Assembly (NCBI GenBank): GCA_006176705.1
Contig: QRFJ01004196.1
Location: 1 to 64,000 of the forward strand
From: Cocos nucifera
Lineage: Eukaryota > Streptophyta > Magnoliopsida > Arecales > Arecaceae
Reading direction: 5' to 3'
DNA: 64,000 nt
Under the pieces are notes generated by a model, which saw only the letters and a list, made by a program, of their open reading frames with translations, was not told where the DNA came from and did no database searches. A program made the position numbers and the translations under genes. Within the stretch, counting starts at the first letter, position 1. Each line of letters starts with the position of its first letter. This document shows positions 21,340-33,259 of this stretch, one piece after another.

Positions 21340-22900
21340 TTACACCAAAGTACTCGAGATTTTGTGGATTACCAAGGCCAACTTGGTTCGACGGTGCATC
21401 GAGTCAATTTCTGACTTCATTGCTAGCAATTTCTTTGGAGTGATATTCTGATATCTCTCGTGTAGGTTATTGGGTCATTTCCATGGCCCCATTACTAGAG
21501 GAAATTTCCTCTATTACTCTGAAATAATACTAGAATCTTCAAGGGAGAAAACTCTTCGATCTACGAGGTGGAGAGTTAGTGTTCTTATTAGCTCTTCTTA
21601 ATTGTTTGGTTCAATTGGTCCTTAGCTTCGTTGACTTGTGAGACTTTCTCCATCAAGCTTAATCTACTTTCAATGCAACTATTTGAATAAACATTTTTCA
21701 GCAGATGGCATGTCGAATCAAAATATAATTGTGTCTCTGAAATGGTAGAAAAGTATCCTAATGTGACTCTTTAAGATATATGTGAATCGAGCTCTAAGAC
21801 CTGAAACTCTTATTGTCGCTTGTTTGTTATTTGACACATGATCTACAACCAATGATTCCTGAGATGATAAATTGGTTTTAGCTGCCATATTCATTTCGGT
21901 TGGTAGCAATCGGTTGTTAGAGGGAACCTGTTCAGTAGATAAATTTATAAAGTTAATGAGTGTCCCAAAGAAAAAATCAGGGAGGTTTGTGAAGCTCATC
22001 ATGGATCGGACATATCCAATAGGGTTGATTTCTCGTTCTATAATCGTGAGTGAGTGTTTCTCTGGTGGAGTCCATTTTGAGAACTATGCAATTTCTTTAA
22101 TGTCTAGGAATTGTGTTCCGCTAAGGATCGACTCTCTATCTGATCAAGAACCTTAATGGTTTTTCAGTTTGTTGTTTTACTTATTCTGAATTCTTTGATT
22201 TTCAAAACTTACAGACTTAGTTAGTTCAGTAGATACACATACCATACTAGTAATATCCGATAAGATAATGAAGTAAATAAAATATTGCCTCTAGTTGGAC
22301 ATCATTATGGCACACCCACTCTTATGTACTGAGGGAAGGAGAGTCTGTGGCTTCTTCTCTCTCACCCATGTTTCAACAAAGGGAGTTGGGTCTCTTTGCT
22401 ATGAAGGAGGATTCACAAGTTTGGATATGACTTCGGAATCAATGGACTCAAGTAGTCATTTTATTCTCCAATTTGTATGATCTATCTTCTGCTATAATGA
22501 TAATCTAGGTGCCATAATACCTGTTTTGGACTATCCTAGGTGTTTGGATTCATTTTGTGCTGATAGTTAGAATAGGTAATCAATAATTAGCTGATAAAGA
22601 CCATTAATAAAAAAATCATTTGTATTTTTATTTTTTCATAAAGAATGTTACAATTCTTAGAAGGAATGCAATAGCCTTGTGCAAGCATGAAAAGAAATAA
22701 TTCTGCTAGCTGAGCACAGTAATAAAGTTTTCAAAACTAAGTCTAAACCAGATGTAATGATAGAGGGTATTCCAGACTATACACTCTTGCTCCATTACCG
22801 ACGAGGTCATGTTCCATCCTCAACTCCTGCTATCATCAGACTGATGAAAGTGACTAGTAGCACTAGAACAGAGTAAGCACGCCCAGCTGGATGCAAGAAA
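21340..22900 (-). pseudogene. Reverse Copia-1 integrase and protease remnants, many indels
   Basis: Fragments are readable in scattered frames. MMSFTNLPDFFFG near 22000 corresponds to the MMSFxxLPxxFWG block of Copia integrase. The plus-strand text near 22060 (GTGGAGTCCATTTTGAGA) is the reverse of the catalytic-Glu region. EIxSxEVRN near 21410 marks the start of the RT linker. The frame changes every few tens of bases. That is more disorder than in the flanking RT and LTR, so sequencing error near the gap may contribute. Confidence 0.55.
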
Positions 22901-23700
22901 ATACGTAAGTTAGATCATAAGAGCAGATACCCAGAAGGACTTATCTTCTTGTCTTCAGGGTGGCCGGTAAGTAGGGCATGTTCCCAATGGCGTACGCTGT
23001 TGCAATGAAATTACTTTTCTTTGTCACAGTTTTCATCTTCGGTTTGCTTCCTTCTTCTTTCTCCTTCCACTTTTGCATTTTTCGCCAGACTTTTTTTTCA
23101 TTCCATAGAGACTTTCCTTTTGGAAGAGAGTCCATTCATAGCAAGAAATGAGCCTTTAGAACTTTCCAATAGAAAGCTAAGCGGTAAAGCATATTCATTT
23201 AATTCGGCCAGGAATTTTAAGTTTATGCATGTGGTAAATCCATTGATGAATTGCCATATGGCTCATTAAGAATTGCAAAATAATATATTCTGTAGTCAAG
23301 TCTAACTTTCACACTGAGCTCTCAGCTTTCCATGTCCTTGATCATTATCAGATAGTGATCTTGGACTGACCTGCATCAGCATTACTTAAAAAGTCATTTC
23401 GTGACTTGATATTTGGCTGCACGACTCTGTTCACCAAACATCTCCCTGCAGGTGACCAATCAATTTGGCGAGCAGGTCCCTGATATCTTCTTGTTGAGCT
23501 GGGTCATCAGACATCGAGCCAAATGTTAATATCTGCTTATATATTGTCTATCCATTTTTTCAAGATGCTCTATGTAGGGATGGAGTGCTGTAAGTGGGAG
23601 GGTTTCCAGTACCATTGTTAACTTCTCGAAACCCAAAAACTATTTTAATAGTTCTAATGCAATCTTTAATTGGTCCAGTTAAGTTATGTGTGTACAAGTA
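22901..23700 (-). pseudogene. Reverse Copia-1 gag (C-terminal half, zinc knuckle damaged)
   Basis: On the minus strand the piece 23135-22941 is rich in Lys (SLWNEKKVWRKMQKWKEKEE) and leads to PYLPATLKTRR. This resembles the basic linker and the end of a CCHC knuckle in Copia gag. Further upstream, PLTALHPYIEHLEKMDRQ (about 23620-23560) fits the gag helical region. Frameshifts are frequent. Gag would form the particle and bind RNA. Confidence 0.5.
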
Positions 23701-25481
23701 ACGTGCAATGATTGGAGCAGAATATTTTGTAGAGAGTCAAAGATCAGTAGAGTACTGTAATTAGACTTGACCAAATTTAATTTAGAAATTTTATATTTAA
23801 ATAATTAGCTCACATTTTTCTGTCCTTAACTTCCTTTGTAGAGATGCAAAAATTTCATGATTAATTGATTTCCTAGGGAGTGTAACGTCACACTGACTAT
23901 CATCATAACAATTATTGGTGATGGTTAGCCAATGAAGAAAACTCTTGTTCAATGATTCCTCTAATCATGTTGCCCCAAACTGATCTATTCATTGAATTCA
24001 TCATATCCAAATTTGATCCATCCTAGTTATAGTAGACCCACATTTGGCATAGACTGGGTTTCTATATTGAGTTCTCTACATATCACGAAAATGACCCAAC
24101 TCATCTCCAGCCCAATACAAGCCCATGCCCTAATAGAAAGGTTCGTCTTGATCAACTGAGCCACTAATAGTCCAGTGAGAATATCAACTTCGAGAAGGCC
24201 GACTCTAGTAATGGTGGAAGAACTAGACTAATCTATTTTTAGAAGAATTGATTGGTTCATAAACGAGACTTGTCAATAAGTCATACATTATGATAACTAG
24301 GAGTGGGTTAGCTCTGGATTATTGACACTGGGCTCATATCAGAAATGTGTCAAGATATGCAGTAAGTGAGACGGTGGAAGGAATATGTCATTAAGTCATA
24401 CAAAATGCATTCAGGTGGAATTCAATTAAAACCGTCGTCATATGTGCAAAGTTACTTAGAAACAAATTGTGAGTCAGAACAAATTGGGGTACTTACAATC
24501 CAGACTCTAACTTTGAGCTAGTTAGGTTGGGTTGATCGTGACTCGATATTCGAACACAGATTATCTATTAGGCCGTCAATTTAGCATTGTTGATCCTTAA
24601 CGCAACTTTGATTGATTTGATCAACGGGTTAAGACTAATTGGCCTAACCAAGCCGACCCAATATATGAATATGTTCTAGATCTAAAATTCTCATTTTAGA
24701 CTAATTGTATTTCATTATTAAATTTAATTAGTAGGGTATAACAATATTCAATAAAATTTTAGGTTATTCAGGATTAGGGTTCGTGTAGAAGAAGTTTGGG
24801 TTTCTGATTAAGGGACAACAGGCGCCACACCTATACATATAAAAACTCGAATAGAAAGAAAGGGCTTCAATCCTCTTCATTTCTTAATGACAGGACGGCC
24901 AAGAGGACGCTTTATCAGTAAATGCATATATATAAATAAGTATTGATGTATGATCATATATTCTCATAATACACTATCAAAACATGGCAATATTTTTGCA
25001 TAACATCTCATTGTATCGAATCAATGTCAATGTTTTCATATCTAATTATTAATTAATATTCTAAAAATTAGATTTAAATAATCTATATCATAAATAATAT
25101 TTAATCTAATAATTATGTAGAACTATCTAGAAACTAGTCTAGTGACATGCATCAATCATATTGCATATGATATTTAAAATTAAATAATTTTATTTACTAT
25201 TTTTTTCAGATGTCATTATAAATATATATATTGAAAAATAGAAATAAATAGATCTAAAATATTAATTTTATGAATTAGATAAAAACATGCAAAGAATTAT
25301 TACTATAAGACTATTTATTGTTGGAACTAGTTCATGGCATATTTTCCTATCTTAGATCCGTAATCATTGTTAATTTTAATTTTTTCTGATTCAGATCTGA
25401 TCACATCCAGTGTGACATTCTAAAATTATTATTTTTTAATTTAAAATATATTAAAATCAGATTAAACACTTTTAGAACCTT
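23701..25481 (-). other. Reverse Copia-1 leader and gag start, no clear frame
   Basis: Between the gag remnant and the PBS, about 1.8 kb carries no supported coding frame. Part must be the N-terminal half of gag, but indels prevent me from placing its start. The rest is an AT-rich untranslated leader. Confidence 0.4.
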
Positions 25482-25492
25482 GCTCTTATACA
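25482..25492 (-). other. Primer binding site of the reverse Copia-1 (damaged)
   Basis: The plus strand reads GCTCTTATACA just before the LTR edge at 25494. The initiator-Met tRNA site reads GCTCTGATACCA in this orientation, so one base is substituted and one missing. Copia-3 has the perfect site at 58423-58434. Confidence 0.7.
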
Positions 25493-25493
25493 T

Positions 25494-25993
25494 TGAAGGA
25501 GAAATCCTGCATTTCTCGATCTTAGCGTTCATTCCGATTATCTAGATCAAGAAGATATATTTTAATAAATTTGTTCTCTGCTGACCTCAATCAGATCTTG
25601 ATATGTATTTAAATCTAATATTATTATTTTATTGAATCAAACATTAAAAATTAAATAAATTAAAATCAATTTAACTTACCTTGATTAGGGGTATCTATTA
25701 CCGTTGATGCATCCTATATGCTAGAGAGGTTCTCGGATCTAGCCACGAGTGCTCTCTACCGGATGCTCACTCAAAGTATGGATCTGAGAGATTCCTCTTC
25801 TCCATATCAATCTCCAAATAGAATTAGATCGTGATCTGGAGATTTACAACACTCCTTTTGGAAGATCACAGTTCGTCCTTTCAGCAGTGCCACGCCTTCT
25901 AGCTTGTCATCGCCTTTTCTTGATCTAGATTGCAACCATACAATAAATCCAAAAGCTCTTTTAGATTTGAGAGAGCAGGGGAAGGTGGTTTGG
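25494..25993 (-). mobile_element. 5' LTR of the reverse Copia-1 (first 500 bases, cut by gap)
   Basis: It aligns with 17608 to about 18100 but with an insertion or deletion every 10-20 bases (CCTGCATTTCTC against CCTGATTTCTC, and so on). Two LTRs of one element should not differ mainly by single-base indels, so this looks like low-quality consensus next to the N run. Confidence 0.85.
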
Positions 25994-26018
25994 NNNNNNN
26001 NNNNNNNNNNNNNNNNNN
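25994..26018. other. Assembly gap (25 N)
   Basis: A run of exactly 25 N. It separates the Copia-1 5' LTR from Athila-type gag on the right, so at least the rest of that LTR, the remainder of G3 and the 3' part of Athila A are probably missing. Confidence 0.99.
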
Positions 26019-28130
26019 TTAAAACACATAGATTTTTACAATCTTATCGGCTATTACAAAATAATTGAGTTTGATTAAGTTCCTCCCTATCCAAATTTTT
26101 CATAATCAGAGATTGGAAGAGGTCTACTACACTAGGCTCCTAAGCTTAATAATGCTCGTGGTTAAAGTAGCCTCCTATAACACGATGAAATTAATGAGCA
26201 CTAGGATCTTTCATTTTCTAAAGGCATGGTCTAATAGGACCGTTTACATACATCCTCAGATAACATAATTCTTTTTAGTTCGTAGCTCACACTTTTGAGT
26301 ACAAAGTTCTTTAAGAAATTGGGTAAGTCGGGACATGCCGAATTGCATCGAGGAGGGGTAAATTAATATGCACTTATTTAAATAGTTTCCTTAACTCCTC
26401 GTTACATGTTTCTTTCTTTTTACAAAAATAGCCTACTTCTAAGGCTTGCGGGAATGAAATTTTGAATTTATATATCTCGGATAACTCATCTATTCTCCTC
26501 TTTTCTTTATCGATCTCATTAGAACCAGTATTAGTGCTAGTTCTAGGCTCAGGTTCTTTTATGTGGTTAAAATTAGTACTAACCTCTTCTTCTGAATTTC
26601 TTCTTGGGTAGCATCAGTACTAGCCTCTAGCACCTGATCCTGGTATAGGTCCTTAAGAATTCTACCACTTCATAGTTTAGAATTTGCTTTGGTATTCTCT
26701 AATTGAGGATTCTTAGATGGAATGATAGGTTGATGACTAAATTTAGGTGGTTGGTGGATATTGGATGGGTTATTTTTAGGATTGGCAATCGATTGGCTTG
26801 AAAATTGACTTGTTCTCTCCTTATACTAGACTCAGCTAGTTATCCTATTTGAGCTTCTAGCCTAGCGATAGATTGTTGTTGATTTAGAATCAATTGTTGT
26901 TGAGATAGGATTAATTATTATAGCTGGTTAAATCAATCGTTAGCTAGATTAGTCTATTGAGGAGATGGGTATGAGGGATGATTATAATATGGTGTCTGGG
27001 AAGATTGACTAGGCTAACCACTATTATAGGCATAGTTTTGGTATTGGGGTCTATTCTGATAATTTTGCACTAATGAAGTTTGGATCTGAGCCTAAGTCTA
27101 TTATGGTTTTCAAGAAAAATTAGGATGGTTTTTCTAGCCTGGGTTATATTTGTTTGAAAATAGGTCATTGATCGGTTTGGAGTAATCTTGAGCAGCTTGA
27201 ACTTGTTCTTGGATGAAGGATGAAAATTATGCAGCCATTGGATATTCATTCACACTATGGCTTGGGCTAGCACAAATAGAATAAATCTCTTGATAATTAG
27301 AAGGTGTATATTGTGTAGGAGATTGTTGGCTTAGGTTTAAGAATTGGTCTAATTTTTTGGTAAGAAAGTCGATTTTATCTAATTTTTGTGCTATTATGTT
27401 TAAGTCTGCCTTAGAATTAGGTTCTGGAGTTTTGATCTTATAAATTACTGTCTATTTTTGTTGAGAAATTGATCTTTCATAAGAGGATAATGAAGCATGG
27501 TTAATAGAGTTTTTACTTAAAGTTTCAAATAAGGTATAAGCTTCATCCTTATTTTTGCTTATAAATGCACCTCCACAAGATGCATCTACCATTTGTCTGT
27601 AATATTCTCCTAAACCTTCATAAAAAGCTTGGACAATTTTCCACTTTTATAGACCATGGTGTGGGCATTTCTAAGAAGTTTCTTAAGTCATTCCCATTAT
27701 TCATGAATTTGTTTTCTTGGAAGCTGAGCAAATCCAGTGATAGCTTGCCTCATAGTGTTGATTCGACCTATGGGATAAAATTTCTTAAGAAATTCATGTT
27801 GCATCTCTGCCCATATTTGAATTGATTTCCCTATTGTGTGAAGCCAATACTTGGCTTTATCTTTTAATGAGAAAGGAAACAAGGTCAGTCTAAGGGCATC
27901 ATCAAAAAAATTCTGAATTTTCACCATAGAGCAGATTTCTCGGAATTCATCTAGATGCTTGTAAGGGTCTTCATTGGTGTTCCCATAGATAGATGGGAGC
28001 ATCTGGATTGTGGTCAACTTGATTTCATAATGGCTAGCAGGGATATCTAGTAATTGGATACAAGTTGATGGGTTATAAGTAAAAGGAATAAAAGTATTCC
28101 TTCATCTACCTAGGTGGTTCTCCATTATTT
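26019..28130 (-). pseudogene. Athila A gag and protease start (broken)
   Basis: The minus strand reads NPSTCIQLLDIPASHYEIK, then TTIQMLPSIYGNTNEDPYKH, FREICSMVKIQNFFDDALRL and FPFSLKDKAKYWLH, the core of Athila-type Gag. After frame breaks it reads CPHHG-like HTMVYKSGKL, then YRQMVDAS, GGAFISKNKDEAYTLFETLS, and a Tyr/Pro/Gln-rich spacer with NHPNFS. Near 26340 it reads RHVPTYPKFLKNFVLKS, the block before the protease. The rest of protease and pol fall in the gap. The longest open piece is 28017-27697. Confidence 0.85.
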
Positions 28131-29294
28131 TTAGCCATTTGATTTTCAAGTTTTACATGAATTAGCCATTCAATTCCAAGATTTGGTTTAACTAGGTTAG
28201 GTAATATTGATCTTCTACCATGCATGTACTAGTGCAACCATAATTTAATTTTAATACTTTTTTATATAAATATTTTTTATTATTTTTATATTTTCTATTA
28301 GTGAGAAGAAAAGAGAAGAGAAAGAAGAGAGTTCTAAGAAATATTCCTAAGAAATCCTGAGTCTAGAGATGATAGAGAAGAATTAATTATATTTATGTTT
28401 AATATTAATTAGCAAACAAGTTAAATAAGCAATCCTGACTAAGGATTGTCCTAGACCTAGATAGCTCCTAACTGCTAAGGTCACCTTCAAGCCCTCCAAG
28501 TAGAGAATCAGCCAATCAACTAGCCTAGTAAGTATAAGGTCGGTGGGGGTCCCCCCATTGCTTATCTTAGATACCAATTGTGCTTGGCCAGGTAAGCTAA
28601 CGGGAATCAATTATAAATCATCTTCCTTTGAAACGTGATCCCTGAACTACTTTTCATAGATATCAGTTAGGTTGAAAAACCCTAATCTGGTCCAACTCTT
28701 AGGGTTTCTTATCCTATTAAGCTCAAATTTTTAGGACAGATATCTAATTGATTTTAATCTAGAGACTTAGGTCAATGATGGATGCTGGTTGATTGTTTAT
28801 GGATCAAGAAAGGATGATCAAATCCCCACCCTTATCTTGTTTAATTGGGTTGTTCTCTTAATTTGGTTTAATATTAATATGCACAAAAAAAAATTTCAAT
28901 CAAGAGGTTCTATGCAATTTAAACTAGATCATGCAACTAATTAAATTTTAGAAGCTTATCTTACCTCCAGCAATCACCAAAATAAAAATAAAAATAAAAA
29001 AAACTAATATGATGCATGCTCTAAGTAGTTAGAATTTTTAATCTTGTCATGAGATTTTTAATAAGATTTAAGTGGATAATTTTTAATTAATATAAATATA
29101 AAGAAAATAATAATAATTAAAAAAAATTAGGGCTTAGGATTGATCTCACCAAATAAGATTAAAAGTTTCCTCCTTGTCCTAATCTTTTTATTCCTTATTT
29201 TTTTTCTTTCTTTTTTAATCTATAAAATAAATAAGAAAAAGTTAGAAAATCAAAAAAGAAAATCAAAAAATCAAAATTTTAATTTTTTTATGCC
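28131..29294 (-). other. Athila A leader between PBS and gag
   Basis: About 1.2 kb without a supported frame, AT-rich with poly(A)/(T) runs near 29180-29290. A short GC inverted repeat TGGGGG-TC-CCCCCA lies at 28544-28557. It is the untranslated 5' leader, which in such elements usually carries dimerisation and packaging signals. Confidence 0.55.
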
Positions 29295-29312
29295 TTTTCG
29301 ATAATGACGTCA
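29295..29312 (-). other. Primer binding site of Athila A (decayed tRNA-Asp type)
   Basis: The minus strand reads TGACGTCATTATCGAAAA, starting 6 nt inside the LTR edge. The usual Athila/Tat-type site TGGCGCCGTTGCCGGGGA is complementary to the 3' end of tRNA-Asp. The two differ at eight positions, all of them G-to-A or C-to-T. Confidence 0.75.
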
Positions 29313-29890
29313 AAAACTTGATAGATCATGATACCATCATTAAAATATCATAATTATTAGTTTAATTCTAACTTTTTTTAAAATAATTTAAAGTATACGT
29401 AGATAGCAGCAAGTCGGATCGAATCCATTGAAAGGCTGTAATTTTATTTTAAAATTTTAATTTTTTTATGAAAAGAAAATGATTTGAAATTAAAATTTTA
29501 GTTAAAAAGTAAAATTATAGAAATTAAATAATATAAAAAAAATAAACTTTGGTACTAAGATCTATTAGTTAGATCATAGCATCTACTTACAAGAAATTAA
29601 AAAGCAATTAAAATAAAGCTAAATTAAAAAAGCAAAAATTAAAGAATAAAAATTAAAAGAGCAATAAACTAAATTTTATATTAAAACTTAGAATTCAAAT
29701 ACAATAATAGATAAAAAAAATAAAAAAAACTTTTAATGTTCAGATCAGCAACAACATGAAGATGGTGTAGAAGTCTGGCTCTTCTTCTCGGCACCGTCTG
29801 CCTTGAAGCAACCTTCAGCCAAAGCCTGACTCCCATCCTTTATTGTAGCTTCTCCTGGATCAGCTCTATTGATTTCTGGAGGCTTGGAGT

Positions 29891-29900
29891 CCTTTAAATA
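29891..29900 (-). promoter_or_regulatory. TATA-like box of the Athila A LTR
   Basis: The minus strand reads TATTTAAAGGACTCC. Its place in the last third of the LTR is right for the U3/R boundary. Confidence 0.45.
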
Positions 29901-30684
29901 GGTGTTGGAGGGTAGGAGGATTTTTTTGCAGGCAATGTGGGACTAAAGGCCATTTTAATCGTCAAAATATGAAGAAATCCGAGTGAAATTCGAATTAAAA
30001 GGAGTCCTGAATGAATTATGTTGAGTTCTTTTAATTCTGACTATCGGATGTTGCTTCGTTGCTTCAAAAAATATCAAAAATGGACATCTATAAGCTCAGA
30101 TCAAGCTGAAAAATATTTTGGCAGTTGGATCGTACTTGATGGAGAAAATCGAATCGTCAGATTAATGCTCGAGTATTTGATCGTTGTCGGGAGCTTTCTT
30201 CATCGTTGGATCATTGTCTAGAACACATGCGGCCATCCGATCACGTGCTGGGATGCTGAGGAAATTAGAATCAAAATGAAAAAGAACCTTAGCCATTAGA
30301 TCTAGATCACAAACCACCACTACCATTGGATCGTGCCATTACTGTAGCTATGGATCATGTGGACTAGGTGTGCCGTAAGCCTTGACCAATTAACGCCAAC
30401 CTTGGCTTGTGAAATTATGAAACTGCCCCTATATGCTGTGATTTATTTTCTATAGATCTTTTAAGGGTCTTGGTCCACCATGCGGCAGCCTGTGATTGAC
30501 TGCTTTCTACTGAGCCGACAGTCTATGATTGATTTTAGGAACCTACCGCTAGTGCATAGGTTGGTGGGCTGCGGGCTGGCGGGCTGGTGGGCTGTCATCT
30601 TTACTGGGCCGGTTAGCTGGCTGAGCTAGGATGCACTGACTTAGCGGCTTGACTGGGCGTGCCGACTTTGCTGGCTGAGCCAAT

Positions 30685-31010
30685 TTATTTTATTTTATTT
30701 TATTTTATTTTATTTTTTTATTTCTTTAAAAATTCATATTGAATCCATTTTAACTCCGATTTGCTCCAAATTTATTTTATTATGACTAAAAAAAATAAAC
30801 TTTTTTTATTGATAAACTTAGTTTTTCTTATTATTATTATTTTTATTATTTTTTAATATTATTTTTATTTTTAATATTTTATTTATTATTAAATTTTTTA
30901 TTATTTATTATTAGTTATTTTTATTTTTATTAATTTTTATTTTTATATTATTATTATTTTATTATTTATTATTTTTAAAATATTAATATAAATTAATGAA
31001 TAAATTGATA
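30685..31010 (+). repeat. ATTTT microsatellite and AT-rich low-complexity tract
   Basis: About six copies of TATTT lie at 30685-30717, followed by T/A runs with TTATTATTATT motifs to about 31010. The tract is part of the Athila A LTR and corresponds to a shorter AT-rich tract in B (61130-61290). Confidence 0.8.
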
Positions 31011-31040
31011 CTTTTATTAGCAAATTTATGATACTTATCA

Positions 31041-33130
31041 CTTGCCTATAGATATAGCATTGGAGCACATGTTGAATTGGAGTATGGATTCTCAAAGTAT
31101 ACTATTTGGGATTTGCATAGAAAAAGTAGATCTACTAACATAAGAGATCAACATACAGGTCAACAGTCTAACACTGTTGGCATCAATGAAATGTTAGATG
31201 ATTTATTTGAAGGAACATATTTTGACAACTCTCCTAACAGTATGGATAATGCAAATAATCGATATTTTGAAAAACTCATAAGAGATGCTAAAGAACCATT
31301 ATATCTAAATTGTAAGAAGTTCTCGATGCTTGAGTACTTGATAAAATTTTTTCATGATAAAATCGTATTTGGTTGGAGTCAAAAGTTATTTGATTTTATA
31401 TTGAACTTAATCAAGGAGATATTATTAGATGGTAAAAATCTTTATCGGATGGTAAAACCTTTCAAAATCATATTTAGAGGCAAAAAAGTATATGCGTGAA
31501 CTTGGACTAGATTATACACCAATACATGGATGTAAGAATGATTATGCATCATTTAATAAAGAGCATCAATACTTGGACTGTTGCCCAGAATGTGGTGAGT
31601 CAAGGTATGCTGAAGATTCCAAAAGAGGTAAGAAGTGGCCTCACAAGATTTTGAGATACTTTCTATTAGCACTAAGACTTCAGAGACATTATCAATCATC
31701 GAGGACTATCGAGGCGATGAGATGGCATCATGAGACGAGAATTTTTTAGGTTAACATCATTAGTCATCTAGCAAACTCTATAGTTTGGAGGGAATTTGAT
31801 AAGCAATATTCTTATTTTGCTAGTGACCCATGTAACATTCATCTTGGCCTAGCATCTGATGGTTTCAATCCATTCGGGACCATGAGCAATGCTTACAATA
31901 TATGGTCAATTATGCTAATGCCATACAATATTGCACCATGGAAACATATGAAAAAACTATTTATATTTTTATCATTGCTTATTCTTGGACCAAAAGCTCT
32001 TGATAATGAGATAGATATTTATCTATGACCCTTAATCAATGAATTGAGAGAACTTTGGATGATTGGTGTTGTAACATACGATTTAGTTAGTAAAAGAAAT
32101 TTTTGATTGCGTGTGATCATAATATGGATAATTAATGATTTTTCGGCATATGGCAATCTATCTGGATGGAGCATAACAGGATATTTTGCATGTCCAATTT
32201 GCTATGGTGATAGCTACTCCATTAGACTGAATCATGAAAGGAAAATTGCCTATATGGATCATCATCGATTTTTACCATCTAATCATTCCTAGAGAATCTA
32301 TCAAAATCGATGCTTAAATAAAAAGTCAAAGATGCATAGGCCACCTTTTATGATGAGCGGAGATGACATATTGGCACAACTAGAGGCAATTGGCAATATT
32401 AAATTTGGCAAAATTTTTGAAGGTCGCAAGAAAGCATAATGAATCAGAGTTGAACTGGATGAAGCGAAGCATATTTTTTGTATTATCTTATTGACAACAT
32501 TTCCTCCATCATCATAACTTGGATGTCATACACATTGAGAAAAATATTGGTGATAATGTTATTGAAATACTTCTTGACATTAAGAAAAAAATAAAAGATA
32601 ATCTAAATTTTTGGCTAGACCAAGAAAGAATAGGAATATGGCATGAGTTGCACTTAGTGCCCTATGATAGTGAAAAATTCTTAATGCCAACTGCAAGTTA
32701 TACATTGCATGACGATGAGAAAAAAAATTTCTATGAGTAGTTAAAAATCATAAAGTTTTCTGATGATTTTACCTCCAACATTTCAAGTTGTGTGAACTTG
32801 AAAGACGACAGTAACTCGGGTATGAAGAGTCATGACTCTGATATTATATTGCAGCTTCTTATACCTATTGTGATATGTGACTTTTCCATCCTAGAGGTAC
32901 AGAATGTACTTAGTGAATTGAATATTTTCTTTTGAGAATTATGTTGTCGGAAACTCCAAGTTAATATACTTAAGAAGCTTCAATCAGATATTGCCTTATT
33001 GCTGTGTAAGCTCATAAAAATTTTTTCACCATCATTTTTTGATATTATGGTATACTTGGTAGTTTACCTTTCAAGGGAGGCTTTGCTTACCGGGCCAGTT
33101 CAGTACTGATGAATGCATCCTATTGAACGA
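31041..33130 (+). pseudogene. CACTA TNP2-like transposase (Transposase_21), broken
   Basis: The frames carry the family blocks in order: NEMLDDLF, MRELGLDYTPIHGCKNDYAS, HQYLDCCPECGESRY (Cys-rich), KILRYFLLALRLQRHYQS, EAMRWHHETR, LASDGFNPFGTMSNAYNIWS, WSITGYFACPICYGDS, then DVIHIEKNIGDNVIEILLD, YTLHDDEKKNFYE and YLSREALLTGPVQYR. They span the Transposase_21 domain and its C-terminal neighbour. Stops and frameshifts at about 31499, 31749, 32027, 32104, 32290, 32437 and 32516 inactivate it. The protein would bind the element ends and cut DNA in the nucleus. Confidence 0.88.
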
Positions 33131-33259
33131 TAATAATATTATAAAAAACTAAATTTTTTACTTAATTTACAATCATAATAAAAAATAATTATATATTTTT
33201 ATATTTATTTTTATCAATTGTATGTGCAGATTCTTATATAAGTTGAAAAAATATGTGTG

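Larger units (their letters stand above)
17608..25993 (-). mobile_element. Copia-1 reverse copy (Tork/Angela-like), nearly full length up to the gap
   Basis: On the minus strand the order is 5' LTR (25993 to 25494, cut by the gap), PBS, leader, gag, protease and integrase remnants, reverse transcriptase, RNase H, polypurine tract, 3' LTR (19897-17608). The outer edge has CTCCT at 17603-17607 as the likely duplication, with the partner lost in the gap. The part from about 21340 to 25993 carries many small indels, whereas 17608-21339 does not. Confidence 0.85.
26019..31040 (-). mobile_element. Athila-type Gypsy element A (reverse, 5' half)
   Basis: On the minus strand: 5' LTR (31040-29319), PBS (29312-29295), leader, gag and protease start, then the gap. 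The LTR has matching ends TGATA and TATCA. Its outer edge abuts the CACTA transposase gene at 31041, so it probably inserted there; CTTGC (31041-31045) would be the duplication. Confidence 0.8.
29319..31040 (-). mobile_element. 5' LTR of Athila A
   Basis: Length is 1722 bp. The minus strand starts TGATAAGTATCATAA and ends GATCTATCA. It shares the LTR start, the AATCGGAGTTAAAATGGA block, the GGTGGACCAAGACCC block and the end with the split LTR of element B. A TATA-like TATTTAAAGG is at 29891-29900. Confidence 0.88.

Noticed and set aside
22295..23269. Plus-strand frames near the gap
   Set aside because: They are reverse-strand shadows of the damaged Copia-1 gag and protease region and have no independent support.
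30685..31010. Possible scaffold/matrix attachment or replication origin in the AT-rich tract
   Set aside because: The tract is simple low-complexity sequence within an LTR. Nothing beyond AT content supports such a role.
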